Below are positions 46,545 through 57,766 of a DNA stretch of 64,000 nucleotides, piece after piece. The notes under the pieces were generated by a model, which saw nothing but the letters and a program-made list of their open reading frames with translations, had not been told where the DNA came from and searched no databases. The stretch lies in the NCBI GenBank assembly GCA_963556195.1, contig OY744520.1:150698107-150762106 (forward strand). Direction: 5' to 3'. The number at the start of each line of letters is the position of its first letter. Positions within the stretch are counted from its first letter, which is position 1. This stretch comes from Sepiola atlantica (Eukaryota > Mollusca > Cephalopoda > Sepiida > Sepiolidae). A program made the translations under genes and the position numbers.

Positions 46545-46606
46545 CCGGCGCTGATGTTAAGAGAACAGATACTACATTTTGATCTCAGCCAAACGGCTAA
46601 TAGGCA
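46545..46606 (-). ncRNA. U2 snRNA-like fragment (pseudogene)
   Basis: The minus strand reads AGCCGTTTGGCTGAGATCAA then AATGTAGTATCTGTTCTCTT. This aligns with the U2 5' region (CGGCCUUUUGGCUAAGAUCA then AGUGUAGUAUCUGUUCUUAU), including the branch-site-pairing GTAGTA. Similarity fades outside about 60 bases, so this is a truncated U2-derived relic, not a working gene. Confidence 0.75.
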
Positions 46607-47130
46607 AACAAAAATTATTCTTTTGTTACTAGACCTTTTTTAATTAATGAAAAAAAACTCGATTTAATCGGAATTCATAAGTGTATTATCGGGTCTGTTG
46701 TCATAAGATTGTCCTACCAGGAATTACATCCTTCGTTTTTAAGGAAATACGTTTGACTGAATTTTATTTATGAAACAATTGTGGTATCTACGTTTATTTT
46801 CACATCTATAAAAAAGAAATACATGTGACTTTATTTTATTTTAAAAAGTATTATGGGGTCTGTGTTCGCGCTTGACATCCTTAAATAAGGTAATTTACTT
46901 TTATTTTATTAACCCGCGTAAATTACACGAAATTATGTTTTCAATACTAATTATCTTGTTCCTAACCTATAAAAGCGGTTTCGTGCCCGTTTATCAGTCA
47001 TACTTTTTTCTCGATTTGATCGATCGACTAATTTCGATTTCGACTAAACCTTACTTTGTAAATGTTTAAGATTACATTAAATTTGGCTCCAATTCATGAG
47101 TAGCATACACAGATTCGAAAGGTTGTTGCT

Positions 47131-47445
47131 TTTGATGTAAGCGTGACACACAAAATAACTCACACGCTATCGTATTAATATGTGTCTTCCAGGTCGTCCC
47201 CTCCCAACCTCCCCCCATTCGATGTCGAAAACACTCTTAAAGGTTAGATGGGATCGAACTATAAACTAGTCGGGCCGATATCAAAATCTTACGTCGCTAC
47301 CTGTTGTGCCAAAGCCAAATACTTTAAATTATTCTTAAAATTAGGTGACTCTAATGCTTTTCCAAATCTAGGTGCGGTACGCTTACACAGGGCTTTTGAT
47401 GTAAGCGTGACACACGAACACACACGCTATCGTATTAATATATAG
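47131..47445 (+). repeat. About 50-bp direct repeats 262 bp apart flanking a tRNA-like relic
   Basis: CTTTTGATGTAAGCGTGACA followed by CAC...CACGCTATCGTATTAATAT occurs at about 47131-47180 and 47393-47442. Each copy also holds the inverted pair AGCGTG/CACGCT. Confidence 0.8.
47243..47322 (-). tRNA. tRNA-like relic or SINE head
   Basis: The minus strand reads TTGGCACAACAGGTAGCGAC (A-box-like), then GATTTTGATATC in the anticodon-arm position and AGTTCGATCCC (B box). The arms do not pair fully, so a functional tRNA is unlikely. Confidence 0.45.
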
Positions 47446-48078
47446 ATGATATAGTTATTATTTTGATAGTCCGAAACAATTTATTTGCCTTTCACTAACA
47501 TTGTAGGTAGTTCTGTCAAACTTATTTTATACTTCAAGCCTAGGAGACAAAGAGATTTAAAGGGAAGTAACGTGTGCTTTTATAGTACTTTCTCTCGTAG
47601 TTTGTTCCCCAATTCTAGATTATGTGATTTGCACAAATAAAAACTATTTTTTATATTTACAAGATCTCGCCCGTATCAGTGTATCAGTGTGTTCGGCCTA
47701 TTATCTTCTATTTACTTTATATGGATTATTTTCAAAAACCATACATCAAATAGCCTACCGTACTAATAAAATACTGTTTCAAAGGTCCTATTCAAAGAAC
47801 AAGAATTATTGACTCTACAGGTACACATTCTAGTTTATATTAAATATTAAATAGTTTTCTCACGTCAATACGGTGTTCAAGCAAAATCAATTGTTTTGGA
47901 ATATCAAAATACTTTCCAATGCTATTTATAATGTTTACCCATTCATGTATCTTTTTTAGTATCGTCTCTATTTGAATTCATGATTTGAAACGCAGCGTAC
48001 ATGATACATCTATGACGTTACGCAAAACCTATACTTATTTAGCTATATTAATATGTTACACTCTATGTATAAGAAAAT

Positions 48079-48150
48079 CAAGATAGTCTACTTGGTAGAA
48101 CGTCAGACTGAAGGTCTTGATGTTTAGGTGTTAATTTCCCGGTATGTGTC
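48079..48150 (+). tRNA. tRNA-Phe-like pseudogene
   Basis: AGATAGTCTACTTGGTAGAA, CGTCAGACTGAAGGTCTTGA, then AGGTGTTAATTTCC follow the order of tRNA-Phe (A box, GAA anticodon within ACTGAAG, B box). The B box lacks the TTCGA core and the acceptor stem is not intact. Confidence 0.55.
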
Positions 48151-48711
48151 CGCTTTATTTGTAGGGGGTTTACAATTCACTATTGCAATATTTTCCATTT
48201 CTAAATATATCTCAGACCTCTAATAGTTCGAAATGAGAAATATTCCGCAATGTACTTATTACTTTTTAAAAATATTGCGACTGACAGACTGACAAAATCT
48301 CTATTTCATATAAGATTGATCGACTTCTGAATTTAAGGTCACCACTGTGCATTTCCATTTAGTCGTAAAGATATCATATTTTACTGCCAGGCCACGCCGG
48401 GTAAAGAAGTGTAACATAAAAGAATACACAACTTGATACTCTTATTGTGTACAAAATTACACTTTTATAAACTGTAATTTTCTCCGTGACCCTTTGGAAA
48501 TTGAAAGAAATTTTAAAATAATGAAGAAATTGTTGGCTCTAAAATTGAAAATACTATTTAAAATATTATTATTGGTTTAAAAAATCAAAACAACTTGAAA
48601 AGAACCATCTTGCATATATATGATAGTATTTCTATTTTTCCAGTTTTAAAAGTTGCGAATATTGACACGAGTGTACTTTTACGAAAGCAAGTACATATAC
48701 ACACACGTGCA

Positions 48712-48716
<5 letters not shown>

Positions 48717-48767
<51 letters not shown>

Positions 48768-48820
48768 TATATATATATATATACATATATATACATATAC
48801 ATATATATACATATATATAC

Positions 48821-48894
<74 letters not shown>

Positions 48895-48895
48895 C

Positions 48896-48934
<39 letters not shown>
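48717..48934. repeat. (TA)n array with (CA)n patch
   Basis: About 218 bases of TA with ACATAT variants and a CACACACACCCACAT insert. Confidence 0.95.
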
Positions 48935-48936
<2 letters not shown>

Positions 48937-49226
48937 TACTGTTCATTTGCCGATCTCAATTTGATGGGAATTGTCTAATTTCTGTATTCACACACGGATG
49001 AATTATATTCACTCGTTGTCCTCCGTACCAGGAGCGAATGCTTTTTTCCCGTGAATCTTTTTTTAAACAATAAAAGAAGTAATAAAACATTCGCTTCTTT
49101 TGATTTGAATCGGGAAATGAAACAAACGAACAGCGAATCAGTCAAATCGGGATGTATGACAACATACTTCAATAGATCTCGAGGAAAATTTGCAAACATG
49201 ACAAAAAAGAATAGATACATTAATAA

Positions 49227-49227
<1 letters not shown>

Positions 49228-49264
<37 letters not shown>

Positions 49265-49281
49265 ATATATATATATACATA

Positions 49282-49349
<68 letters not shown>
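49228..49349. repeat. (TA)n microsatellite
   Basis: TA tracts with ACATAAT and ATGTGT breaks. Confidence 0.95.
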
Positions 49350-49350
<1 letters not shown>

Positions 49351-49521
49351 CTTGTCTGTATGTTTCTCGCCGACTTTTAAAAATTAATGTGATACTGACA
49401 TTTAAACTTCGAGCGGACTACATTACAATAACATGTCTATTTCAGTAAATATTAATCTTTAAAATATCTGTTACGAAAGAATAAAAGTTAATTAATGTCC
49501 ATGGCTGAACACGCAGATCTA

Positions 49522-49524
<3 letters not shown>

Positions 49525-49573
<49 letters not shown>

Positions 49574-49598
49574 TGAGAGAGAGAGAGAGAGAGAGAAC
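49525..49598. repeat. (TA)n(GA)n compound tract
   Basis: TA tract to 49570, then GAGTGAGAGAGAGAG. Confidence 0.95.
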
Positions 49599-50020
49599 GG
49601 TCAAAATTGAGTTAAATAAAAGTGATCTTACACCAAAACAATGAAGTGTGTTTCAGGTCGATCTCACCGATGGTAAAACTACATAAACTGCACTGTGAAA
49701 TGCTGCTGCACACTCCCTATACTTCAGTTATGCACCACAAGGAAGACTAGCTGATTGCAGACCTCAAAGAATTCTCAAGTGAAAGAGATTTGGCTCCAGT
49801 GAGGAAGCGATATCGGGAACCGAAACGTATTTTGAGGCCAAATAAAAGTAGTTTTTCACAAAGGTATTTGATTGTTATAGAAGCGTTGTTATCATTGCAT
49901 CAACTTAGAAGAGAGTATGTCTATTAATCATATAATATTTTTTCTTGAAAGTTATTGTTATAATAATTAGGCCCGGGTGTTATTGTATTTCGTCCATGCA
50001 TCAATTACCAAACCTTTCCG

Positions 50021-50021
<1 letters not shown>
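49599..50021. other. Unassigned stretch, possible retroelement tail
   Basis: AGTGAGGAAGCG...ACCGAAACGTATT at about 49798-49834 resembles the tails that follow Penelope-like elements, but a hammerhead core is missing. No coding feature was seen. Confidence 0.3.

Positions 50022-50098
<77 letters not shown>
50022..50098. repeat. (TA)n microsatellite
   Basis: About 76 bases of uninterrupted TA. Confidence 0.95.
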
Positions 50099-50102
<4 letters not shown>

Positions 50103-50582
50103 GTTATTGAGACAGACATTTACAAAAGCTAGATATACATGAAGATTTTTTTTTTATCATTTGCTACGAAAACTACAAGTTCGTCATAACTAAAATGTAT
50201 GATTTTAGTTTTTCAAATTCAAGAAAAAAGAAAACGGAAAAATACATTAGATAGACAACTGAATAGATCAAACAATCAAATTTAACATTAAATTTTAATT
50301 AAATCGTCATTGTATATACTGTTGAGGCCACGGAAGCTAACCTATTTGAAGGTGAGATAAGTGTCACTTTATTTAGAATTCGTCCAGGTAGCTTGATTAA
50401 AGGTTAAGAAGTCAAGGGGCGGATGTCCTAATTAAGAATGGGTAAGAGGGAAGTAATATGCCATATAATAACGATAAGGGGGCTTTGAAAGAGCATACAT
50501 AATAATTCAATACACACCAACCGCTAGACATGCCTTTATAACTTTTGCCTGGGGTTAAATATCTTTCGAAACAATTACCAGG

Positions 50583-51031
50583 ATTATATTAATATTATTA
50601 ATATTAATAATAACGACAGTTAGTAATGCTAAATATAATACTACTAATGCTACCAATAAGCATACTAATAATTATACTACTAATCATGAAACTAATACTA
50701 ATATGAATACTAATACCAATAATAATACAAATATTATCACTAATACTACTACTTATAATTATACAACTAGCAATAATTATGATGCAAATACTACTAATAA
50801 TACTACTACAAAAATAATGCAAATAATAATATTGATACTAATGAGAATAATACTACTACAAATAATAATATTACTATAATATCAATAATACTAATACTAT
50901 AACTACTACTACTAATAATAATATGCATTGCAATAATAGGAATAAGGATGATACTAACAATGATAATACTTATTATCATAATGATTATAATACAAATGGT
51001 ATTATTATTATTATTATCATCATCATTACAT

Positions 51032-51085
<54 letters not shown>

Positions 51086-51086
51086 T
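50583..51086 (+). repeat. Degenerate (AAT/ACT)n trinucleotide array
   Basis: About 500 bases of three-base-periodic AAT, ACT, ATT and ACC triplets ending in pure AAT at about 51036-51086. Its Ile/Ser-rich reading frames are artefacts. Confidence 0.9.
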
Positions 51087-52193
51087 CAATAAAGGCAATC
51101 CAAGCCATGAAAATGTAAGGTACACATATTATGCGTAGCCATAAAGACACTGTCTACCGACAGCACAGTATAATAGAACATTTATATAAATGATTACTTA
51201 TACCAACGACAATGGAATATGATATTGAGGAAAGAGTAACATTGGGGGAGGAGGAGAACATCCATGCTAAGCGGTAAGATAGAAAGTATAGTTTAATAGA
51301 TTTGATTCAAGTTTATAGTTATCATTAATTAGGAGTATTATATATTCAAAAAGTGATATGTAGGTTACCACGAAAGTGAGATTTACTATGCCTACAATTA
51401 ATCGCAGTTTCATGTTTCTATTAAAAAGTTTACCTCTATCAATTTGTTATTTCAAGTTTTTCGTTGAGGCAGAGGTAACATGGTGTGGTTTGGAATCAAT
51501 AGGGCCTAGTTTTTATAATTGTATTTAATTAAACTATTAGTGTTCGATTATTTCTGGTTAGATCTCAGAATTGTTGGACAAGTGAGATATCTCCTTTATA
51601 ATTGGTGTTATAAAATAACAGTTATTAAACCCTTCTTTGAATGTATTTCCACCGATGTTTATATAACATCTTTTTTCGGTTGGATTTTATCTTGTCATAA
51701 TAGTTGCTTGACATACTGTAAAGTGTGTTTACTGTTTCTCTTGTGGCGAACATTTTATAGTATTAGCACAGTTCTAAGTCTTTGCTTTATTGTTTGAATT
51801 GGGGTTAATATTACAATTGAAAATCTTATTGTTTTACATTATTATTTATAACATCATTTAGTGGTATTTTTATGAAAAGTTTTATAGAGCATGTTGTTAG
51901 GAGGGGAATGAACGTATATTAAGTTCAAGAATATTTTGCCTATTTTAGTTTTAACAATTTGATTAAATAGATGTGTAAATAAAATATGTTTCTATTTCTT
52001 AGCTATTTGTTAAAAATATTTAATTTTTGTATTTTTGCAGTTTTTATCTTTTAATGTTCTGTTATAAAAAGACAATAACGATTTATTCGTAAGAGGAGTT
52101 GTCATTTATTCTATTTGGTAATTAATTTATGGATATATGTATACTGTTTTTGAATGTTTGTAGAGTGGGTGAACGTGGATTGGGTTAGAATCG

Positions 52194-52197
<4 letters not shown>
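51087..52197. other. AT-rich stretch, nothing recognised
   Basis: A hydrophobic 92-codon frame at 51519-51797 has no domain or splice context and is likely chance. Confidence 0.45.

Positions 52198-52262
<65 letters not shown>
52198..52262. repeat. (TA)n(GA)n compound tract
   Basis: TA tract to 52239, then GA tract. Confidence 0.95.
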
Positions 52263-52263
<1 letters not shown>

Positions 52264-52948
52264 TTTACTCAGCGTCGTAGTGGTGTGAAATATTGCAATA
52301 TATTGTTTGTGATAATAGCAAGTTCACTTTCCTAATCAAATCATTTTAATACATCTCTCTCAAACTTAACCCTATTTAAGGATTTTACTTACATCTCTTT
52401 AATATAATCTTACACTTAAAAAAAACAAAAATATTTTTTCTCATAATAAGTTATCATTAACATTAGTTTGACTGTAAAGTAGTTTTTTTTCTAGACTGTC
52501 AGTTTAAGATTTTCATTGCTTTTAAAAACTTAATATGAGACAAATTAGCCGACATATCTCTGATACATTGAGATACATTTTTGGGTTTTTGCATTCGGTG
52601 TATCAGTTTCATGCCCACTCCTATTTATGTTTATCCTGGCTAACCCCTCTGTCTTCTTCCCTCTTATCGCCTTTCATGCCCTCCACCCACCACCTCCCCC
52701 ATACTAGCCCATGAAGAAGAAGGTGTCACGCACTTGTGATATTTCAGTGTCACTTAACATCTTCTCATATTGTCCAATCAGATAATCTTTTCCTCCTCCA
52801 ATGTTTGTGCCTTAACAATCAAATTATTTCCAAATCTTCTACTTTTTCTGAAGATGTTCGCCAACACGAACGAACACGGTAAAATCTCTGGTTTTTGTCT
52901 TTCTCTTGCACTTTAACCTGTTTTCCGTTTACTATTTTTTCACAGACA

Positions 52949-52950
<2 letters not shown>

Positions 52951-53036
<86 letters not shown>

Positions 53037-53756
53037 TACATGAATATATATACATATATACATGTATATATGGACATATATATTTATCTCTCTCTATATA
53101 TATAGAGAGAAAGATATAGATATATATGTATCTATATTTATATATATACATATATATATAGATAGATGTATATGTATCTAAATATATATATATATATTTA
53201 TATACATGCATGTATCTCTCTCGATATATATACATACATATATGTATATATAGATATAGAGAGAGAGAGAGAAAAATATATGTATCTTTCTAATATACAT
53301 ATACGTATCTATATATGTATATATGTATCAATATATATATATATGTATATATATACTATATATATATGGATATATATATTATATATATGTATATACATTA
53401 TATATATGTATATATCTGTCTAATTTATATATATGTATATTCATATTATATATACATTATATATGTATATATATTATATATATGTAAATGTATATATATA
53501 TTATATATATGTATATACATAATAAATATATATATATATGTATATATATATTATATACATATACGTATATATACTATATACATATGTATATATATTATAA
53601 CCATATATATGTATATATATGTTATATATATATAATATATATATAGTATATATATATATATCATGTATATATTATATATTTATATATGAATATCCATTAT
53701 ATATAATATATATGTATTCATATATATATATATAAATATATACATAGATATGTATC

Positions 53757-53808
<52 letters not shown>

Positions 53809-54730
53809 TATACATATATATAACATATATATTTATTATATATATATAATAATAATATATGTATATATATAAATATATATGTATTGTATATAATATATCT
53901 ATTATTATACATATGTATCATATATATAAATATATATGTCTATATATAAATATATATATAGTTATATTTATATATATATGTATATATATATGTATCAAAA
54001 TATATGTGTATTATATATAAATATATAAGTGTATACATATATATATGTATCTAAATATATATGTATATATATATATATGTATGTATTTATATATAAATAT
54101 CTACATATATATATGCATTTTTATATATGTATTTATTTATACACATATATATATATATTTATATATAAATATATACATATGTATATATGTATATATATGT
54201 ATTTATATATATATATATATATATATTTATATCTATATATGTATTCATATATAAATATACGCATAGATATTTATGTATCTATATATATACGTATATATGT
54301 GTTTATATATATATAAGGTGTTTCTGTATATATATTTATATGCATATATGTATTTATAAATATATATATATGTATATATATATATAAATATATACATATA
54401 AATATACATGTATAGATATGTATTTATATATATATATTTATATACAAATATATGCATATATTTATTTACTTATATATATATATAATTAAATACATATACA
54501 TGTGTATATATGTATATTTTTATATACATATATATCTATATATATTTATATATAGATATATAATATATATATATATATATAAATATACAAATATATATAT
54601 ATATATATATATATTTATCTATATAGATATATATATATATGTATACGTATATATGTCCTTCTGTGGCACTCCTATTTATATATATATATACATATATCTT
54701 TATAGATACACATATATATATATATATGTA

Positions 54731-54782
<52 letters not shown>
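52951..54782. repeat. 1.8-kb TA-rich array with interspersed GTAT/CTAT/AAAT variants
   Basis: The largest tandem tract in the window. Pure TA segments (52951-53000, 53758-53802, 54590-54615, 54752-54782) alternate with degenerate stretches built on TATATATGTATATAT, ATATATTATATAT and TATATAAATATATA, plus a few CTCTCTC patches. All long frames inside are Tyr-Ile artefacts. Confidence 0.95.
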
Positions 54783-54787
<5 letters not shown>

Positions 54788-54923
54788 GGGGTGAGAGAGA
54801 TATATTGTATAAACTTAAATTTATACAAAGAGTGTGATGGCGTTCTACACATACGCTCTCATGTACATTTCAACTTCACAGACGCGTTTTCAAATATAAA
54901 CTACTTTCCGTTATAATTCAAAA

Positions 54924-55174
54924 ATGAGCACAACAGCAAAGACACTAAAACTAATACCGCCTGAAGATGATTTGACGATTCAAATCGAAAGTACTTGCAA
55001 AAAAGAAAAAAGAATGGAACAAGAAAGCCATGGATCATATTTATATCAATTTGACCGACACATTAGATGGACAATTCGGAAAATTGAAAAAATAAAAAAA
55101 AGTCGCATCAAACAAAACCACTCCGTGTTTTTTAATAATGCTTGCCTAAATGAAAATATTCTGCCTAAATACAC

Positions 55175-55228
<54 letters not shown>

Positions 55229-55289
55229 GCGTTATCAAAAGATCAACTACATCGAACGACAGCCTGTATGTAAAAGAATAAAACATTAG
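54924..55289 (+). other. Uncharacterised open frame running into (TA)n
   Basis: Starting at ATG 54924, about 85 codons of ordinary composition (MSTTAKTLKLIPPEDDL, then Lys-rich KKEKRMEQESHGS and RWTIRKIEKIKKS) precede a Tyr-Ile run from the (TA)n at 55177-55225. No domain was recognised. It could be a decayed exon or chance. Confidence 0.2.
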
Positions 55290-55413
55290 TTATTTTCCTT
55301 AAGATACAAACAAATAAACACATATACTAGCGCTATTCTTGGCATGTTTTCTTTTCAGTTGAATGTCTTTAAGTTCGTTTCAGCCAAGGTTTTCGTTCAT
55401 TGTCTAAATTAAA

Positions 55414-55623
55414 ATGCTTACACCAAATAAACTGGATTTCGTGAATGGAATCCTTATTCGTCGCGTGTTGGCTTTTGTCGGTTGGCGTTTAACAAACCGT
55501 AAAGAATGTTGTCAGATTTGTGCAGATTTGCGCAGTGAAGCGATCGAGAATCCTGTAAATTTGAAGAGAAAAGGAAAAATAAATTTGATTCATTTTGGTA
55601 ATTGGCTTAAGAAAACGGAATAA
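55414..55623 (+). other. Uncharacterised short open frame
   Basis: Sixty-nine codons from ATG 55414 with mixed composition and four Cys or Trp residues (for example FVGWRLTNRKECCQICADLR). No family was recognised, and no splice or promoter signal decides the matter. Confidence 0.2.
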
Positions 55624-56475
55624 ACTAATTTTTGATTTTATCAACGTTGAGTTCTTCGAAGGGACACACTGATTAGAAAGTAACTGAATGTTAAGTGTAA
55701 TCATCTAACAAGATTTCAATACGATTTGTTTTTCTCATTTGGAACTATTACTAACATGAAAAGCGGATGTTACCTGTGATTGAATACGAAACTTCATGCT
55801 ACTTCAGGCCAGGACCTATATAAAAATATTGTCTTCATTATTTTGATGTTTTACATTTCATCATATTCAATTTTGTATGCGTGGTCGAAGGATGTACGAT
55901 ACATTTAGCGAACTGGTAAAATTACATTAATGAACACTTCTGTAAAGCAAATCTCCCAAAGGCTCGCCATGTTTACCGGAAATCAATGAAGATCACAAGC
56001 TAATTTTGCTCCAAACCCTGAACCCCCGGATAAACATTCATACTCTTATACATATTATTTCGAAGATACACATGAATTAAAATGTTGTATTTTCTTCCCT
56101 ATGTGTCAGCCGTAAACTAAATGACATATATCAATCACAGTAGTTATGACAATTGAATTTCAGAATACATCTATATCTTAAACTTTAGGATTGGTTCGTG
56201 AACAAACAAACAAAGAAACACCGAGAAAATATATGAGAGAATATAATATGAGTTTTTTGTTCAACATGTTAATCATTAACAATACAGCAGTATCTCTCGT
56301 ATGAAATCTACTTATTCCTTGTTAATTCCATAACAAAATGATGTAGAGTTGGGTCAAATCGTCAATCATAGATGGTTATCTTTCGAAAATCATTAGAGGA
56401 ATGGTAATCTCCTGCAGTATGAAAAATGGTTTGATTTTTTTAATTTTTGCACCCATGTGTATTTAATCACGTTTA
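55624..56475. other. Unassigned stretch
   Basis: No coding, RNA or repeat feature was recognised. Confidence 0.45.
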
Positions 56476-56570
56476 CACACCGGTTCCCGCTATATTACCG
56501 AAGTTAAGCGACGTTGAGTTTGGTCAGTAGAAGATGGGTGACCATTAGGGAATACCAGACGCTGTATGTG
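56476..56570 (+). pseudogene. 5S rRNA-like segment (pol III promoter relic)
   Basis: CCGGTTCCCGCTATATTACC, GAAGTTAAGCGACGTTGAG and AGATGGGTGACCATTAGGGA followed by ATACC align with the 3' two thirds of 5S rRNA, including box A, the intermediate element and box C. The 5' third is absent, and TGTATGTGG replaces the 3' end. This marks a 5S-derived SINE rather than a 5S gene. Confidence 0.8.
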
Positions 56571-56737
56571 GACACTTAGCTATGGGCAAATAGCGCCACC
56601 AACCTATAGTGCCTAGCGTGACGACCATGGCAAAAAAACTGAATGGCAGTAACAAATAAGATGTACGATAATTTTGAGTTGAAAAAACTTGTGATCCAGG
56701 GTTTCGAATCGCATGACCGGTAGTGAATAGTCATATC

Positions 56738-56790
56738 TCTATGCTGATTAGTCCAGATTAAAAAAGGACGAAACGTATACGTACATAGAT
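56738..56790 (+). ncRNA. Hammerhead ribozyme, one core mutation
   Basis: Stem I TCTATG pairs with CATAGA (56784-56789). CTGATTA carries T for G at the G8 position. Stem II GTCC pairs with GGAC around an 11-nt loop. GAA and stem III ACGTATACGT (three to four pairs) are intact, and the cleavage site is after A 56783. All stems form; the core change should inactivate it. Confidence 0.85.
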
Positions 56791-57071
56791 AATAAACAAT
56801 GAAAAATATTTATATTTGTCGCTCCTCGTGAAAAAGTAGAGCACTGTAATGGATGTGCTAACACAACATGACATCACTTGCTTTACAATGCATCATTCGT
56901 TCCCTAATAGAAGTAGAATTGCTGGACGTCAAGCCGCTTTTAAAAGTGTTAAATTATCATTGTTTATCAGCTGTTCAGAATTGGCCGAACGGTTAGCGAC
57001 GTTGGATTTGAGTTGAAAAAACTTGTGATCCAGGGTTTCGAATCGCATGACCGTTAGTGAATAGTCATATC

Positions 57072-57124
57072 TCTATGCTGATGAGTCCAGATTAAAAAAG
57101 GACGAAACGTATACATACATAGAT
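57072..57124 (+). ncRNA. Hammerhead ribozyme, intact core
   Basis: CTGATGA and GAAA are both intact. Stem I TCTATG (57072-57077) pairs with CATAGA (57118-57123). Stem II GTCC/GGAC is perfect with an AGATTAAAAAA loop. Stem III has one C-A mismatch (57108 against 57115), consistent with CpG decay of the sister copy's CG. Predicted cleavage follows A 57117. This is the best ribozyme candidate in the window. Confidence 0.88.
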
Positions 57125-57134
57125 AAAAAACAAT

Positions 57135-57136
<2 letters not shown>

Positions 57137-57167
<31 letters not shown>
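57137..57167. repeat. (TA)n microsatellite inside array 2
   Basis: Short TA tract between monomers 2 and 3. Confidence 0.9.
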
Positions 57168-57171
<4 letters not shown>

Positions 57172-57525
57172 AGAGTTAATATTTGTTATTATTTTTACTG
57201 GCTATAGTAACAGCGTTTTTTGTATTTTCCACTTCCTAAGCGGTTAGAAGTATGCAGACTACAGCATTAAGTCGACTATATGATAGGGCGTGTTACTATT
57301 TGTATTGTATATGTATATTTATTAATTAATCTTTACGAACATTATGTTATGTACATAACATTTAATATTTATATATATATATATTATATATATTTCATAT
57401 ATTTATGAATATAATATATTTATAAATTAACAGCGGCCGTGAGGGCAAAGACGTAGGAATTTGTGTTTCAAATATAACTCATGTTCCGGGGTTTAAGTCC
57501 GGCGACCGGTGCTAATAATTATTTT

Positions 57526-57560
57526 CTACACTGACGATTCCCTTAAGTAGATAAAATCGA
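57526..57560 (+). ncRNA. Hammerhead-like tail motif, strongly decayed
   Basis: The stem I arm TCTACA is kept and CTGACGA (an allowed N7 variant) is present. The rest, TTCCCTTAAGTAGATAAAATCG, has lost stem II, GAAAC and stem III. Confidence 0.5.
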
Positions 57561-57569
57561 ATATTTATA

Positions 57570-57601
<32 letters not shown>

Positions 57602-57710
57602 CATATATATATATACATATATATGTTTATAGATTTATATATATATATATATAAATATATATGTTTATAGATTTATATATATATATATATATAAATATAT
57701 ATGTTTATAG

Positions 57711-57761
<51 letters not shown>
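57560..57761 (+). repeat. TA-rich array with about 50-bp GTTTATAGATTTATA units
   Basis: ATGTTTATAGATTTATATAT occurs at about 57622, 57660 and 57702 between TA runs. Confidence 0.9.

Positions 57762-57766
<5 letters not shown>

Larger units (their letters stand above)
56476..57560 (+). mobile_element. Hammerhead array 2: 5S-like plus tRNA-like monomers
   Basis: The array opens with a 5S rRNA-like segment (56476-56570), followed by three degenerate monomers ending in hammerhead motifs whose cores start at 56744, 57078 and 57531. Monomers 1 and 2 share TTGAGTTGAAAAAACTTGTG, ATCCAGGGTTTCGAATCGCA and the whole ribozyme. Monomer 2 has the A-box-like TTGGCCGAACGGTTAGCGAC. Monomer 3 has the head CAGCGGCCGTGAGGGCAAAG seen at 27030 and contains the module shared with 3056-3160. 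The first spacing is 334 bp. The second is about 453 bp because of TA insertions. The retrozyme-like nature is inferred. Confidence 0.78.

Noticed and set aside
48079..48150. Functional tRNA-Phe gene
   Set aside because: The TTCGA core of the B box and the acceptor pairing are lost.
49798..49834. Hammerhead-like GAGG...CCGAAACG
   Set aside because: The CTGATGA core is missing. Only a GG/CC pair and GAAAC resemble the motif.
56476..56570. Genuine 5S rRNA gene
   Set aside because: The 5' third is absent and substitutions occur in conserved positions. Its context is a SINE-like array.
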